Shown: one piece after another, positions 9,106 through 17,950 of the stretch | How the letters are laid out: each line of letters begins with the position of its first letter | Position numbering within the stretch: the first letter of the stretch is position 1 | From: Acidimicrobiia bacterium | Lineage (GTDB): Bacteria; Actinomycetota; Acidimicrobiia; Spongiisociales; UBA5794 | Direction: 5' to 3' | NCBI GenBank assembly: GCA_030065575.1 | Contig: JASJDZ010000001.1 | Coordinates: 62,001 to 126,000, forward strand | Length of the DNA: 64,000 nucleotides | Translations under genes and position numbers: made by a program | The notes under the pieces: generated by a model | What the model saw: the letters and a program-made list of their open reading frames with translations, nothing else | Told to the model about the DNA's origin: nothing | The model's database searches: none

Positions 9106-9710
9106 TTCAACCTCCCGACATCGGCAATCACGTTGAACATAACCAGCCGCGGTTGGCCGGCCTTGGGGATATCGATGACGGACAACGATGCCGCCGACGG
9201 GTTAATCCGGTGGGTCAGGTCCAGTGCGATTCCCGCGTAATAGGCGACGACCACCTTGATCACGTCGCCGTGTGAGGAGACGGCGATTGAGTCTTCGGGA
9301 TGCTTTGCGAGCAATGCCTCGACCCCGGCGACGGCCCGGGTTTGGACTTCCTGCAGCGTCTCGCCCTCAGGAAACCGGAACCGGGACGGGTTCGCGAGCA
9401 GGTCCTGCCAGGCCTTGGTTCGGTACAACGACTTGAGCGGCCGCCCGAGCCATTTCCCGTAGTCGGCTTCCTCGAACGCCCGGTCGATGCGCGGCCGCAG
9501 GTTGCGGCCCCGCGCGATCGCCGATGCCGTTTCGCGACACCGCTGATGGGGACTCGTATAGATGGCCGCCAGCCGAACGGGAGCCAGATACTCGCCAAGC
9601 GCGGTGGCCATCTCTTGCCCCTTGGCCGAGAGTGCGATATCGGGGTTCACGCTCGACAACCGCTTCCCGGTCTCGGGCGTCAAGGAATGCCTGATGAGGT
9701 GGAGCCGCAT
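9102..9710 (-). CDS. MSMEG_4193-family histidine phosphatase/phosphomutase-like protein
   Basis: 202 residues with the histidine-phosphatase core: LIRHSLT at the N-terminus carries the phospho-accepting RH, YTSPHQRCRETA the second Arg, EADYGKWLG the acid, and VSSHGDVIKVV the second His. It is the first gene of the conserved trio. ATG at 9710 has no SD but a TAGTCT box (9717-9722) 6 nt upstream, fitting a leaderless transcript. The family is usually annotated as a phosphomutase; no substrate is established. Confidence 0.93.
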   Translation of the reverse strand: MRLHLIRHSLTPETGKRLSSVNPDIALSAKGQEMATALGEYLAPVRLAAIYTSPHQRCRETASAIARGRNLRPRIDRAFEEADYGKWLGRPLKSLYRTKAWQDLLANPSRFRFPEGETLQEVQTRAVAGVEALLAKHPEDSIAVSSHGDVIKVVVAYYAGIALDLTHRINPSAASLSVIDIPKAGQPRLVMFNVIADVGRLN

Positions 9711-9716
9711 GCGAGC

Positions 9717-9722
9717 AGACTA
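9717..9722 (-). promoter_or_regulatory. Leaderless -10 box (TAGTCT) of the phosphomutase-DUF3090-SCO1664 operon
   Basis: Minus-strand TANNNT hexamer 6 nt before the ATG at 9710. Confidence 0.5.
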
Positions 9723-9752
9723 ACTCCGGCCCGGCTCGATGCTGACGGTGGC

Positions 9753-9953
9753 TCAGGCGGTCCGGGGACCCCGCAAGACCCTGGCCGGCAGCCGAACAAT
9801 GGCCTCGAGCAGGTCGAATACTGCCCGAACCGAGATGCCGAGCAGCCGGAAAGGAATGCTCAGCAGCCACACCAGTGGGTACACGATGAGCGCAAGCAGG
9901 GCGAGCGGCCAGGCGACGATCGCCAGCAACAGCCACAACAGGAACAGCAACAT
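9753..9953 (-). CDS. Small two-helix membrane protein (66 residues)
   Basis: The protein begins MLLFLLWLLLAIVAWPLALL and is dominated by two hydrophobic helices (res 1-36) followed by an amphipathic basic tail (FRLLGISVRAVFDLLEAIVR). The start at 9953 is set by GGAGGG 6 nt upstream; the frame extends upstream to 10091 without support. No family recognised. It may pair with the short reading frame directly upstream on the same strand. Confidence 0.65.
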   Translation of the reverse strand: MLLFLLWLLLAIVAWPLALLALIVYPLVWLLSIPFRLLGISVRAVFDLLEAIVRLPARVLRGPRTA

Positions 9954-9954
9954 G

Positions 9955-10173
9955 GGAAACCCTCCGCGGGGTATCGACCTCTTCTTCGGCTGTGGCGGTC
10001 GCGGCCTCGGGAGCCCGCTGCATCCGCCACGCGAGCTCTTCACAACCATCGATGATCCGGCAGGCAAGGCCTGACGCAAGCACACACGCAAGCGCGACCG
10101 TTGCCACCAGCACCGGGACGGTGACCAGCCCGGCGGTGGCGCCTATCTCGATCAGTCGTAGCAAGAACTCCAT
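9955..10173 (-). CDS. Possible short membrane-protein frame without a local stop
   Basis: From ATG 10173 the frame encodes MEFLLRLIEIGATAGLVTVP and a hydrophobic helix to about residue 38, then a polar segment ending EEEVDTPRRVS at the start of the 66-residue gene. Beyond that point the frame stays open for another 190 codons but only as the out-of-frame shadow of the next genes. Either a real short protein lost its stop by frameshift, or this is an overlapping or erroneous frame. Coordinates cover only the protein-like part; no good ribosome site is visible. Confidence 0.3.
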
Positions 10174-10325
10174 GACCCGATTGTCTGTGATGGAGGCCCG
10201 GGGAGCTATCGGGACTGACCCTGATTCGACCCTGAAGAGACCCTGGGGTCCCCCTAGGGACATGGCTGAGGTCCTGTCGGCGGTCCCGGATATGCTGACG
10301 CGATAAGCATCCAACGGAGGACACC

Positions 10326-11174
10326 GTGAAGTACTGCGTCGACGTCCCCAACTTCGGTATCTGGTCAGATCCCAAGCGCTTCGCCGAGTTCGCCCATGAT
10401 GTAGAGCAGGCGGGCTGGGATGGAATCTCGGTTTGGGATCACATCCTGATTGGAGACGACTACCAGGTGGCGGATCCATGGATTCTGCTGGCCGCCGCCG
10501 CGATGACGACCGAACGCATCCGGCTGATGACATTGGTTACCCCGCTACCGCGACGCCACCCATGGAAGCTGGCACGGGAGTGCGTCAGCCTCGATCTGCT
10601 CAGCGAAGGAAGGCTCACCCTGGGAGTGGGCATCGGTTGGCCCACCGACCCCGAGTTCACCCGCTTCCACGGCGAAACCGATCTACGGGCCCGGGCCGAC
10701 ATGCTCGACGAAGGGCTCGACATCCTCACCGGGCTGTGGACTGGAGAACCCTACGAGTTCCACGGCGAGCACTATGACCTCGAGCAATCCACGTTCCTCC
10801 CTCGCCCTGTTCAGCAGCCGCGCATACCCATTTGGGTTGCCGCGATGTGGCCAAAGCGGCGGCCGGTGCGTCGGGCAGCCCGATGGGACGGGCTTGCGCC
10901 CATCGTCTTCGATACCGAAACCGAGCAGTTCGGCGATGCTGGCCCGGCAGTGATCGCCGAGATATCCGAGTACGTTCGCTCCCACCGCGACACCGCAGAG
11001 CCTTTCGACATTGCCATAGCTGAGGGGCATAGCCCGGGAGATGACCTTGCCGAGTACGTTGCCGAGATGGAAGCCGCCGGCGCGACCTGGTGGCGGGACG
11101 GCTGGCTCCCCTGGCTCGACGCCGATCACGATGCCTGGTTGGCCGATGTGCGTGAGGGCCCACCCGTCCGCTGA
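10326..11174 (+). CDS. LLM-class (luciferase-like, probably F420-dependent) oxidoreductase
   Basis: 282 residues of bacterial-luciferase-like TIM barrel: GWDGISVWDHI at strand 2, RIRLMTLVTPLPRRHPWKLARE, LSEGRLTLGVGIGWP and IPIWVAAMWP are standard LLM motifs. Actinobacterial members of this shape commonly use F420, sometimes FMN; the cofactor is inferred. The GTG start at 10326 has GGAGG 6 nt upstream. It is monocistronic and converges with asnA. Confidence 0.92.
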   Translation: MKYCVDVPNFGIWSDPKRFAEFAHDVEQAGWDGISVWDHILIGDDYQVADPWILLAAAAMTTERIRLMTLVTPLPRRHPWKLARECVSLDLLSEGRLTLGVGIGWPTDPEFTRFHGETDLRARADMLDEGLDILTGLWTGEPYEFHGEHYDLEQSTFLPRPVQQPRIPIWVAAMWPKRRPVRRAARWDGLAPIVFDTETEQFGDAGPAVIAEISEYVRSHRDTAEPFDIAIAEGHSPGDDLAEYVAEMEAAGATWWRDGWLPWLDADHDAWLADVREGPPVR

Positions 11175-11251
11175 TCTCAGTAGCGATGCAACTGTCAACG
11201 GACCGATGACAGACGTCAGAGCCGAGCTGCAGTTACGAAGCAAATGCCAAT

Positions 11252-11272
11252 GTGCCGGCTCAAAGCCGGCAC
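11252..11272. terminator. Bidirectional hairpin between the LLM gene and asnA
   Basis: GTGCCGGCT, loop CAA, AGCCGGCAC: a perfect 9-bp stem in the gap between two convergent genes. It has no T-run, so it may act with Rho or as a shared 3' end. Confidence 0.6.
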
Positions 11273-11276
11273 ACGG

Positions 11277-12407
11277 TTACTCAAGTACGTGAATGCTCTT
11301 GTCGGCGCACATGTCCTTGAGTATCTGCGGCCACACCGTCACCGAGACCTCACCGAGATGGGCCTTCTTCAGCAACATCATGTAGGTGCGTGACTGGCCG
11401 ATGCCGCCACCAATCGACAGCGGAATCTCGTCGTTCATGATTGCCTGGTGATACGGCATCTCGAGCAGATCCATCTGCCCGCTCATCTCCAGCTGCTTGA
11501 CCAGCGACTCCTTCGTCACCCGGATCCCCATCGAGGTCAGCTCATGACGGCGACGGGTAACCGGGTTCCAAACCAGGATGTCGCCGTTGAGACCGTGGGT
11601 GTCCTTGCCGGTGAACTCCGAAGTGTCTGTCGTCCAATCGTCGTAGTCGGCGGCCCGCATCTCGTGTGGGTAGCCGTCGGCCAGGGGCCATCCAATGCCG
11701 TAGATGAAGATGGCCGGGTACTCCTGGACGATCTTCGTCTCGCGTTGCTTGCGGGGCAGATCCGGGTACATCTCCAGGATCTCCTCAGCATGAAGGAAGG
11801 TCAGCTCCTCGGGCAGGTTTGGGTACTTCGGGGTGTTGAGCTGCGGATACAACTCCTGAACATGCTTCTCGGCGCCGACGAGCACAGACCAGATCTTCTT
11901 CACGACGTCGGTGAGGAAGTCGAGGTTGCGGTCCTCGGGAACAACGACCCGCTCCCAGTCCCACTGGTCGACGTATGCCGAGTGGTCGTGGTCGAGGAAG
12001 TAGTCCTTGCGGACCGCCTTCATATCGGTGCAAATGCCTTCGCCCGGCTTGCAGTCGAACTGTGCCAGAGCGACCCGCTTCCACTTGGTCGCCGCCTGCA
12101 CCACCTGGGCATCGATCGGATTCTTCCCGTAATCGTTGGAGATGTGGAAGCCGACCGGGCTGCGTGAGCCATCCCGATCGAGCATGTCGTTGACCCCACT
12201 TAGCGAGTCAACAATGAGGGGTACCTGCACCATCATCAGATTCAACTCACGACAGAGGCCCTCTTCGATGTACGCCTTAGCTGCGAACAGCGCATCCATA
12301 GTCTCGCGAGCGGTGAGCAGCGACTCGTAGTCGTCCGGGAGGATCTTCTCGAGATCGGCGTAGTCCCCGATTCCCGGCCCGGCGAGGTCAGCGGTCTTGT
12401 CGGTCAT
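11277..12407 (-). CDS. asnA: Aspartate-ammonia ligase (asparagine synthetase A)
   Basis: 376 residues of class-II aminoacyl-tRNA-synthetase-like fold. The motifs FDCKPGEGICTDMKAVRKDY, SAYVDQWDWERV and SIGGGIGQSRTYMMLL (motif 3) are those of AsnA, which makes asparagine from aspartate, ammonia and ATP. ATG at 12407 has AGGAAGG 7 nt upstream; the open frame to 12461 is not used. The 5' region holds a GC-rich hairpin (GGGGC...GCCCC, 12424-12447). Length is somewhat above the roughly 330 of E. coli AsnA. Ammonia-dependent asparagine synthesis fits the ammonium-assimilation genes at 44-47 kb. Confidence 0.95.
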   Translation of the reverse strand: MTDKTADLAGPGIGDYADLEKILPDDYESLLTARETMDALFAAKAYIEEGLCRELNLMMVQVPLIVDSLSGVNDMLDRDGSRSPVGFHISNDYGKNPIDAQVVQAATKWKRVALAQFDCKPGEGICTDMKAVRKDYFLDHDHSAYVDQWDWERVVVPEDRNLDFLTDVVKKIWSVLVGAEKHVQELYPQLNTPKYPNLPEELTFLHAEEILEMYPDLPRKQRETKIVQEYPAIFIYGIGWPLADGYPHEMRAADYDDWTTDTSEFTGKDTHGLNGDILVWNPVTRRRHELTSMGIRVTKESLVKQLEMSGQMDLLEMPYHQAIMNDEIPLSIGGGIGQSRTYMMLLKKAHLGEVSVTVWPQILKDMCADKSIHVLE

Positions 12408-12508
12408 CAGCAGCCTTCCTGACGTGGGGCCGCTGCGAGGCGCAGCCCCGGGACACCGCATAAACGTATCAAGCGAGGCTCAACCCGATTAGGGGCGTAT
12501 TGCCCTTC

Positions 12509-15181
12509 TCATCCTGATCCTGCTTGCGAAGTCAGCCGGCCGAGCACCGGTCCCCAGGAACCGCCGATTCCAAAGAACGCGTCGGGACCGACCGCAAGCT
12601 GCGGTGGCATGTAGGCGGACTTCAGACCATCCGGTCGATCGTGCGGCCCGTCCCAGGTGAGGCCATCGGCGCTGAAGAACATCACCTGACACCAGTCCTC
12701 TTCCTCAGCATCGAGAAGCAACGCACCGGTGATCATCCAACCAAGCTCCCCCGCACCGACGGCGTCGATGATCTGAATATCCAGATCAACCTGACGCCAG
12801 CTGAGCGCATCGTCGGATACCCAGATCGCCGCACTGTCGGGGTCCGTGTGGCCCACCGCCACAAAACGACCGTCCCGTTCGGTCACCTTCGGCAGGACCG
12901 CCGCGTCCTCGCCAAAGGGAGACTTGGTAGCAACCTGAACCCACTTGTCGCCATCGCTAGAGAACCATGGGATCGGCTCGCAGATCTTTGCGTCACCCCA
13001 ATCCAACGGATGGGCTGCCGTGAGGACGACAAAGCCATCCGGCGTGGGTAGTAACGAGCCAACTCCCGAATCTGCGAAATCCAGGGTGTAGATGCCCAGG
13101 CTGCATCCGCCGGCCATGCCTCCCCACCGCTCCTTGGGTTCGCCGGCAAGGACCAGCGCGTCGGCCCTCGGTGGGCTGCTCGCCTCTGTGAATTCCTGCC
13201 CGTCGCTCGAGTAGAGAACCTTGTCGTAGGTAGCTGCGATCGTCCCGCGGGGCCCAGCGGCAATGAGCTGCACTCCACCGATGTCCAGTTGGCTTGCCTC
13301 GGCCCACGCCTCGCCATTCCAGACCCAGCGAGCAGTCACCTGGTCACCGTGGACGACCACATCTTTGCCAACAACGGAGACCCGGCTTGCGCTGAATGGA
13401 ACATGAGCGCTCTTCCATGACAGGTAGTCGGTGGACCACCAAAGCGTGTCGCCCTCGAGTGCAACCAAACCGTACGGTGTCGACTCAGGCACGTAGATCC
13501 CCCAGTCGGTCTGGCCCGGCGCTCCCAGCTTTGCGAACTCGAGATCGCCTACAACAGTCGAGATAGACAGCGGAGGCTCAGCCGGGGAGAAGAACACCTC
13601 CTCCGGTGACGACGACGCTGGATGTGTGGTGGCAACAGCGGATGGTCCCACTGCCAGCGGACACGGACCATCGCCCAAAGGTAGTTCGGAGATCACGACG
13701 GTGGAGGTCTCGCCAGCTCTTACCTCCACGTCAATCCAGCAACGGCGCTCGATTGGTTCGGCCGGGATGTATTTGCCGTACGGGTTCAGCTCACCGGGGT
13801 TGGCGTAGAGTTCGATTCCGTAGGTGCCCGGCTGAAGCCGGGCGGTTTCGTTCCACAGGTAGTCGCCTTCGGCCCAAGGCAGACCAATGTCATTTGGTAT
13901 CGCGGGCGGGTGAATCACGTCCTGAGAAGAGAACGGATCGGTGTCCACCCGTGTCCAGAACGCAGCACCGGACAAGCCTCCCAACACTTCGTCCTGCTCC
14001 GACCATGCGATCGCCAGTAGGCGGTATCCCTCCATCCCCTCCCAATCCTGCAACGACAGCGACAGTGTCCCAGTTCCATCGGCGTTGAGTACGGTCTCGA
14101 CCACCAGCTCCCAGCTCTCGTCGCTCAACGCCCATTGCGAGTCCATGAGTGTGGCGTGTCTCGAGTCCGGCAGCAGTGTCCAAGTAGCCTCGTACCCCGC
14201 TTCGGACAACGCCTTGTAGCTCCACTCAAGTCCGTCCCGAATGCTGAATCCACCGTCGTCAAGCAGCCCCATCTCTGTCAGCTCGGCCACTAGGTCGATA
14301 TCGACGTGACGGTCGGCAACAAATGAGGCCAGCGGGTCATCGCCCACGCTGCGGTCATACCCTTGTGGATTGTCCACGCCCATGATGTGGATCGGAAACT
14401 CGGCAGAACCGTCGGCGTAGCGCCAAGGCGTTGCGCTGTAGAAGGCCTCAGGATCCTCCTCTAGGAACTGATCCCAGGTCGCATCGCCAAGCAGCAGGTC
14501 GGCCTCCACACTTACAACAGCATCCGGTATCACTACAGGACCCGTCTCCGAGCAATTCGCCGGTACCGTCGAGGGCGCGAGAGCCGACATGATGGCCGTG
14601 TTCCCACCGCCGGAATAGCCAAACACCGTGATGTTTTCGGGGTCTCCGCCAAAACTCTCGGCGTTGGCTTTCGCTACCACCAAGGCACATGCGACTTCAT
14701 CCCGCAGAACCTCAAACTGCTCCAACAACGGAGAGTCTGAACTCGCAATGCGGCTCGTTACCCCGAATCCCGGGACGAAGACCACGCGATCACGACTAGC
14801 GATGGCCTCGGCCATCGGGCGCATCCAGAACCTGAAGTCGGTTCTGAGGCCACCGTAGAACGCAACGACCACTGGCCACGGGCCGCCACTAGAAGGTGCA
14901 ATCACGTCCATTTCTCCGACTCGCGGGAACCAATCGTCTGCATGGCGAAAGACAAGATCCGTGACCACTTCAAGCCCGGTGGAACCGGACATGCCCTCGT
15001 TGGTGGGCTCATCGCCCTCTGCCGCTTCTCCGATCGGTGGGGTCGTGGCAGGGATCAGGGAAGTTGTCGTCATGTCTGTTGTTGCGGATTGTGAAGTCGT
15101 CGCTGGTTGTTGGTTCTCTGAGTCGCCAACACATGCAGCCAGAAGTAGTAGCGCAAGCAGAATTGCCGGTGTCTTCTTCAT
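12509..15181 (-). CDS. Secreted lipoprotein: alpha/beta-hydrolase (esterase-like) plus C-terminal propeller domain
   Basis: 890 residues. Signal peptide MKKTPAILLALLLLAAC with lipobox LAAC (Cys17), then a Thr/Ser-rich linker. Residues about 70-350 form an esterase-like hydrolase: VVVAFYGG oxyanion strand, nucleophile Ser in GYSGGG (about Ser190), candidate catalytic His in DSRHATL (about His342). Residues about 350-540 are beta-rich, and the last 350 residues form a sialidase/propeller-like domain (WWSTDYLSWKS, LYSSDGQEFTEA, WFSSDGDKWVQ, WVSDDALSWRQ) clearly related to the C-terminal domain of the upstream putative anti-sigma protein, including a matching Cys pair (GGCSLG, CEPIPW). GGAGG precedes the ATG, 14 nt after the previous stop, so it is third in the sigma operon. 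Predicted on the outer face of the membrane; substrate unknown. Confidence 0.85.
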   Translation of the reverse strand: MKKTPAILLALLLLAACVGDSENQQPATTSQSATTDMTTTSLIPATTPPIGEAAEGDEPTNEGMSGSTGLEVVTDLVFRHADDWFPRVGEMDVIAPSSGGPWPVVVAFYGGLRTDFRFWMRPMAEAIASRDRVVFVPGFGVTSRIASSDSPLLEQFEVLRDEVACALVVAKANAESFGGDPENITVFGYSGGGNTAIMSALAPSTVPANCSETGPVVIPDAVVSVEADLLLGDATWDQFLEEDPEAFYSATPWRYADGSAEFPIHIMGVDNPQGYDRSVGDDPLASFVADRHVDIDLVAELTEMGLLDDGGFSIRDGLEWSYKALSEAGYEATWTLLPDSRHATLMDSQWALSDESWELVVETVLNADGTGTLSLSLQDWEGMEGYRLLAIAWSEQDEVLGGLSGAAFWTRVDTDPFSSQDVIHPPAIPNDIGLPWAEGDYLWNETARLQPGTYGIELYANPGELNPYGKYIPAEPIERRCWIDVEVRAGETSTVVISELPLGDGPCPLAVGPSAVATTHPASSSPEEVFFSPAEPPLSISTVVGDLEFAKLGAPGQTDWGIYVPESTPYGLVALEGDTLWWSTDYLSWKSAHVPFSASRVSVVGKDVVVHGDQVTARWVWNGEAWAEASQLDIGGVQLIAAGPRGTIAATYDKVLYSSDGQEFTEASSPPRADALVLAGEPKERWGGMAGGCSLGIYTLDFADSGVGSLLPTPDGFVVLTAAHPLDWGDAKICEPIPWFSSDGDKWVQVATKSPFGEDAAVLPKVTERDGRFVAVGHTDPDSAAIWVSDDALSWRQVDLDIQIIDAVGAGELGWMITGALLLDAEEEDWCQVMFFSADGLTWDGPHDRPDGLKSAYMPPQLAVGPDAFFGIGGSWGPVLGRLTSQAGSG

Positions 15182-15195
15182 GAGGCTTCCTCCAC

Positions 15196-17487
15196 CTAAT
15201 CCTCGAGCCGTCCGATGACGATGCCGTCGTTGGTGCCATTGACGGAGACAAAGGCGTCAACCGCGACCGAGGGTTCGTTTCGGTGGTAGGCCCAGAACAG
15301 TCCCTGCGGTCCGGGGTAGGGGCCGTCCCAGGTCTCTCCGTCGGCGGAGAACCACATGTCGACGGACAAGGATGAGCTTTCGTAGTTCGCAGAGCTGTGA
15401 CCGGTCAGGAACCAACCGGGCTCGCCTCCGGCGACACCAAGCAGCGAACCGAGCTCCGGCACCTCGACTTGTCGCCAGTCGAGACCGTCGTCCGAGACCC
15501 AGACTTGGTTCCCGGGCTCATCCCAGGAAGTGCCCGTTGCGACGAAGCGGCCTCCGAACGCTGCGACATCCCACACGGCAGGCCGCAGTCCGAACGGGGA
15601 TTCCGTAGTTCGCAGCTCCCAAACGCTGCCGTCCGCCGAAGACCAAGCCAGCGGCTCACACAGGTGTGCGGCGCGGCGGTCCCAGGTGGCATCCGCCGAT
15701 CCGAGAATCACGTAGCCGGCTTCGGTCACCAGAATCGGACCGATGCCGTCACTGGCAAGCGGAGGAGACGTCTCCGAGCAGATCCCCTCTTCTGCGTAAG
15801 GTTCGGGACCACGCTCCGCCTCTGTGAAGTCGATACCATTCGTCGAGTAGTAGACGGTCGAGTCGATCAGGGCGACCGCACCCTGGGGGCCGAAGGCAAT
15901 GTCCTGCATCTCGCCCGGCAGGTCTACGGTCGGCCCTTCGATCCAAGCCTGGCCATTCCAGGCGTACCGGGTGAAGCCATCGCCAAAGCCGATCAGGTCA
16001 GTCCCGTCGCGGGTCAGCCGTTGCTGCTCCCGGCTCAGATTCGTGCCGTGCCAGGTCACATAGTCCTGGGACCAATACAGCCGGTCACCGGTTTGCGCCA
16101 CAGCGCCGTATGCGGTTCCGGCGACGTGCCAGAGGTCCATGGGCAGCGACGGCTTCACGGTACTGAACTCGAAGTCGCCGATCGCAGTCGATACTCGAAT
16201 CGGTGCCTGCTCGGGGTCCGGCACCACCGTCCACGGTGCCGCCGGCGGCGTAGCCAGCTCGGCGGGCACCACGAACTTGACCGCATCGGCGCCGCTCACC
16301 CCGTAGATGCCACTTTCGCTCGGCATCCAGATGGAGCCGTCGGCGGCCACCACCGTTGTTCCGATCGGTCCGTAGGGACCGCCATCGATGTCGGTCGTCC
16401 AGCCATCGCCGTCGAACCGAGACACACCGAGGACAATCTCTTCGTGGTCCGGTGTCCATTCCCGATGCACTACAACCACCGAGCCCTCACCGGAGATCGC
16501 CACGTAACCCTCATTCGAGAGCAAACCGTCATCGACCGTATAGGTGGTCCAAGCAACTCCGTCGTATCGAGCGAACCCGGTGCCTGGCACAAAATCCTCC
16601 AGCTCGGGGCCCAAGTAGTAGCCCTCGTCCCATGCCCAGACAGCTCCATCGGGGGCAACCGCAATGTGCCCCGCTCTGTGCGGCGCACCATCCGCTGCGG
16701 TGAAGTGACGCCAAGTCAGACCATCAAACGAGTAGACACCGTCCTCGAACATTCCGACCCACAGGGTGCCCTCCCCGTCAATGGCGAGACCACTGGGCCC
16801 AATTGCCTGTTCGCCACCGAGGGGGGCGGCAACCGAGGTCCACTCGCCGTCGAATCGCGCCAGCGGCGCGCTGGCTGCCTCCGCCCACACCACCCCACCA
16901 TGGTCCACCACCAAGGCTCCGAGTTGGCCTGCGAGCACCGGCGTGTCGGCACCCGAATAGGTAGTCCAGGAACCGTCGTAGCGGCCAATCCCCTGGTCCC
17001 CGACAATCCAGACGGTGCCGTCAGGGGCGATGTCAATAGCTGCGACGCTACGCCCGGGAATCCCCTCGGATTCTGTGAAGATCTGGGGCTCACCGGTGGC
17101 AACATCCCAGCGCACAACCCCCGCCGCCGTTGCGGCCCACAGGTCGCCATTCGGTGCCAACGCCAGGTCATTGATGTCGTTGAGGGGTGCGGGAGAATCG
17201 GGGCTGAAGATCGGTGCCGCTGTCGTTGGGACGATCGGCGGTTGAATGGTGGCAGGCGGCAGCTCCTCGGTCCCGAATGGCTGAAGCGTCAGGATGGTCA
17301 CCGCAACGAGGACCAGCATCACGGCAGCGGTCCCCAGCGCAACCGCGAGACCGCGCCGCCAACTCGGCTGTCCGACCGCTTCGGGGCGAGCGGCCTCGGC
17401 ACGGGCATCTTCGAGCACCGCGCTAGCGCCTCGCTCCTCGCCGCGTTCGGCAAGCACCCGCAGCGACCGCGTCAACTCCTCACCCAT
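15196..17487 (-). CDS. Membrane protein in anti-sigma position with seven-repeat extracellular propeller
   Basis: 763 residues: cytoplasmic residues 1-45, one membrane helix at about 46-68, a Pro/Thr linker, then about seven Reg_prop-like repeats (res 100-430; e.g. APNGDLWAATAAGVVRWD, APDGTVWIVGDQGIGRYDG, GEGTLWVGMFEDGVYSFDG), followed by a second beta-propeller-like domain (res 440-763) shared with the next gene. Its ATG overlaps the stop of the ECF sigma gene (ATGGGTGA), the usual sigma/anti-sigma arrangement. The cytoplasmic part has no recognisable zinc motif, so anti-sigma activity is inferred from position and topology. Residues 440 onward begin VSTAIGDFEFSTVK, mirroring ISTVVGDLEFAKL of the lipoprotein. 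A plausible sensor that reads an extracellular ligand. Confidence 0.8.
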   Translation of the reverse strand: MGEELTRSLRVLAERGEERGASAVLEDARAEAARPEAVGQPSWRRGLAVALGTAAVMLVLVAVTILTLQPFGTEELPPATIQPPIVPTTAAPIFSPDSPAPLNDINDLALAPNGDLWAATAAGVVRWDVATGEPQIFTESEGIPGRSVAAIDIAPDGTVWIVGDQGIGRYDGSWTTYSGADTPVLAGQLGALVVDHGGVVWAEAASAPLARFDGEWTSVAAPLGGEQAIGPSGLAIDGEGTLWVGMFEDGVYSFDGLTWRHFTAADGAPHRAGHIAVAPDGAVWAWDEGYYLGPELEDFVPGTGFARYDGVAWTTYTVDDGLLSNEGYVAISGEGSVVVVHREWTPDHEEIVLGVSRFDGDGWTTDIDGGPYGPIGTTVVAADGSIWMPSESGIYGVSGADAVKFVVPAELATPPAAPWTVVPDPEQAPIRVSTAIGDFEFSTVKPSLPMDLWHVAGTAYGAVAQTGDRLYWSQDYVTWHGTNLSREQQRLTRDGTDLIGFGDGFTRYAWNGQAWIEGPTVDLPGEMQDIAFGPQGAVALIDSTVYYSTNGIDFTEAERGPEPYAEEGICSETSPPLASDGIGPILVTEAGYVILGSADATWDRRAAHLCEPLAWSSADGSVWELRTTESPFGLRPAVWDVAAFGGRFVATGTSWDEPGNQVWVSDDGLDWRQVEVPELGSLLGVAGGEPGWFLTGHSSANYESSSLSVDMWFSADGETWDGPYPGPQGLFWAYHRNEPSVAVDAFVSVNGTNDGIVIGRLED

Positions 17488-17950
17488 CAGCCACCTCCCC
17501 GACCAATTGCGCGTACAGCCGGCGTCTTCCTCGCATTGCCCGCTTGCGAGCTGCGGCTTCGCTGCAGCCGAGCAGATCGCCGACCTCGGCATAGCGGTAC
17601 CCCTCGACCTCAGATAGATAGAGCACGGCGCGCTCCTTGGGGGGTAGCCGCAGCAGCTCGTTCAGATCAGAGGGATAGACGTCGCCGACTGCGGCAGTGG
17701 ATGCCTCCAAACGAGCCACGGCCTGGCGTCGATAGGCCAGGCTGCGGCGGTAGTTGGAGGCGAGGTTGACCATCGTTCGCCGCAGATATGCGCCGGGGTT
17801 GTCCAGCTCGGTGAGCCGTCTCCGTCGCAGCACTCTTGCCACCGCCTCCTGCAGAAGATCGTCCGGGTCTACCTCGATCGGTCCCACAACCGCAGCGAAT
17901 CGGCGCAACGGTCTGTATAACTCGGCAAAGAGCTGGGACTCCTCATCCAC
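17480..17950 (-). CDS. ECF-type RNA polymerase sigma factor
   Basis: About 156 residues from GTG 17950. Region 2 is seen in ELYRPLRRFAAVVGPIEVDP and DDLLQEAVARVLRRRR, followed by NPGAYLRRTMVNLASNYRR; region 4 is LPPKERAVLYLSEVEGYRYAEVGDLLGCSEAAARKRAMRGRRRL with the usual helix-turn-helix. The frame extends to 18094, but similarity starts near EESQLFAELY and GTGGG lies upstream of the chosen GTG. The stop is inside the start of the putative anti-sigma gene. A conserved 27-bp motif lies at 18034-18060, 84 nt upstream, repeated before the ClbS-like gene, which suggests autoregulation and at least one more target. Confidence 0.9.
   Translation of the reverse strand: MDEESQLFAELYRPLRRFAAVVGPIEVDPDDLLQEAVARVLRRRRLTELDNPGAYLRRTMVNLASNYRRSLAYRRQAVARLEASTAAVGDVYPSDLNELLRLPPKERAVLYLSEVEGYRYAEVGDLLGCSEAAARKRAMRGRRRLYAQLVGEVADG

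Noticed and set aside
7851-9275. 474-codon plus-strand ORF over the SCO1664-like and DUF3090 genes
   Set aside because: No recognisable domain; it overlaps three well-conserved minus-strand genes.
9367-10533. 388-codon minus-strand ORF
   Set aside because: Most of it is the out-of-frame shadow of the phosphomutase and small membrane genes; only a short middle part looks protein-like and is listed separately.
15397-17769. 790-codon plus-strand ORF opposite the putative anti-sigma gene
   Set aside because: Composition is Arg/Pro/Gly-rich without domains; the minus strand carries clear Reg_prop-like repeats over the same bases. A high-GC shadow frame.
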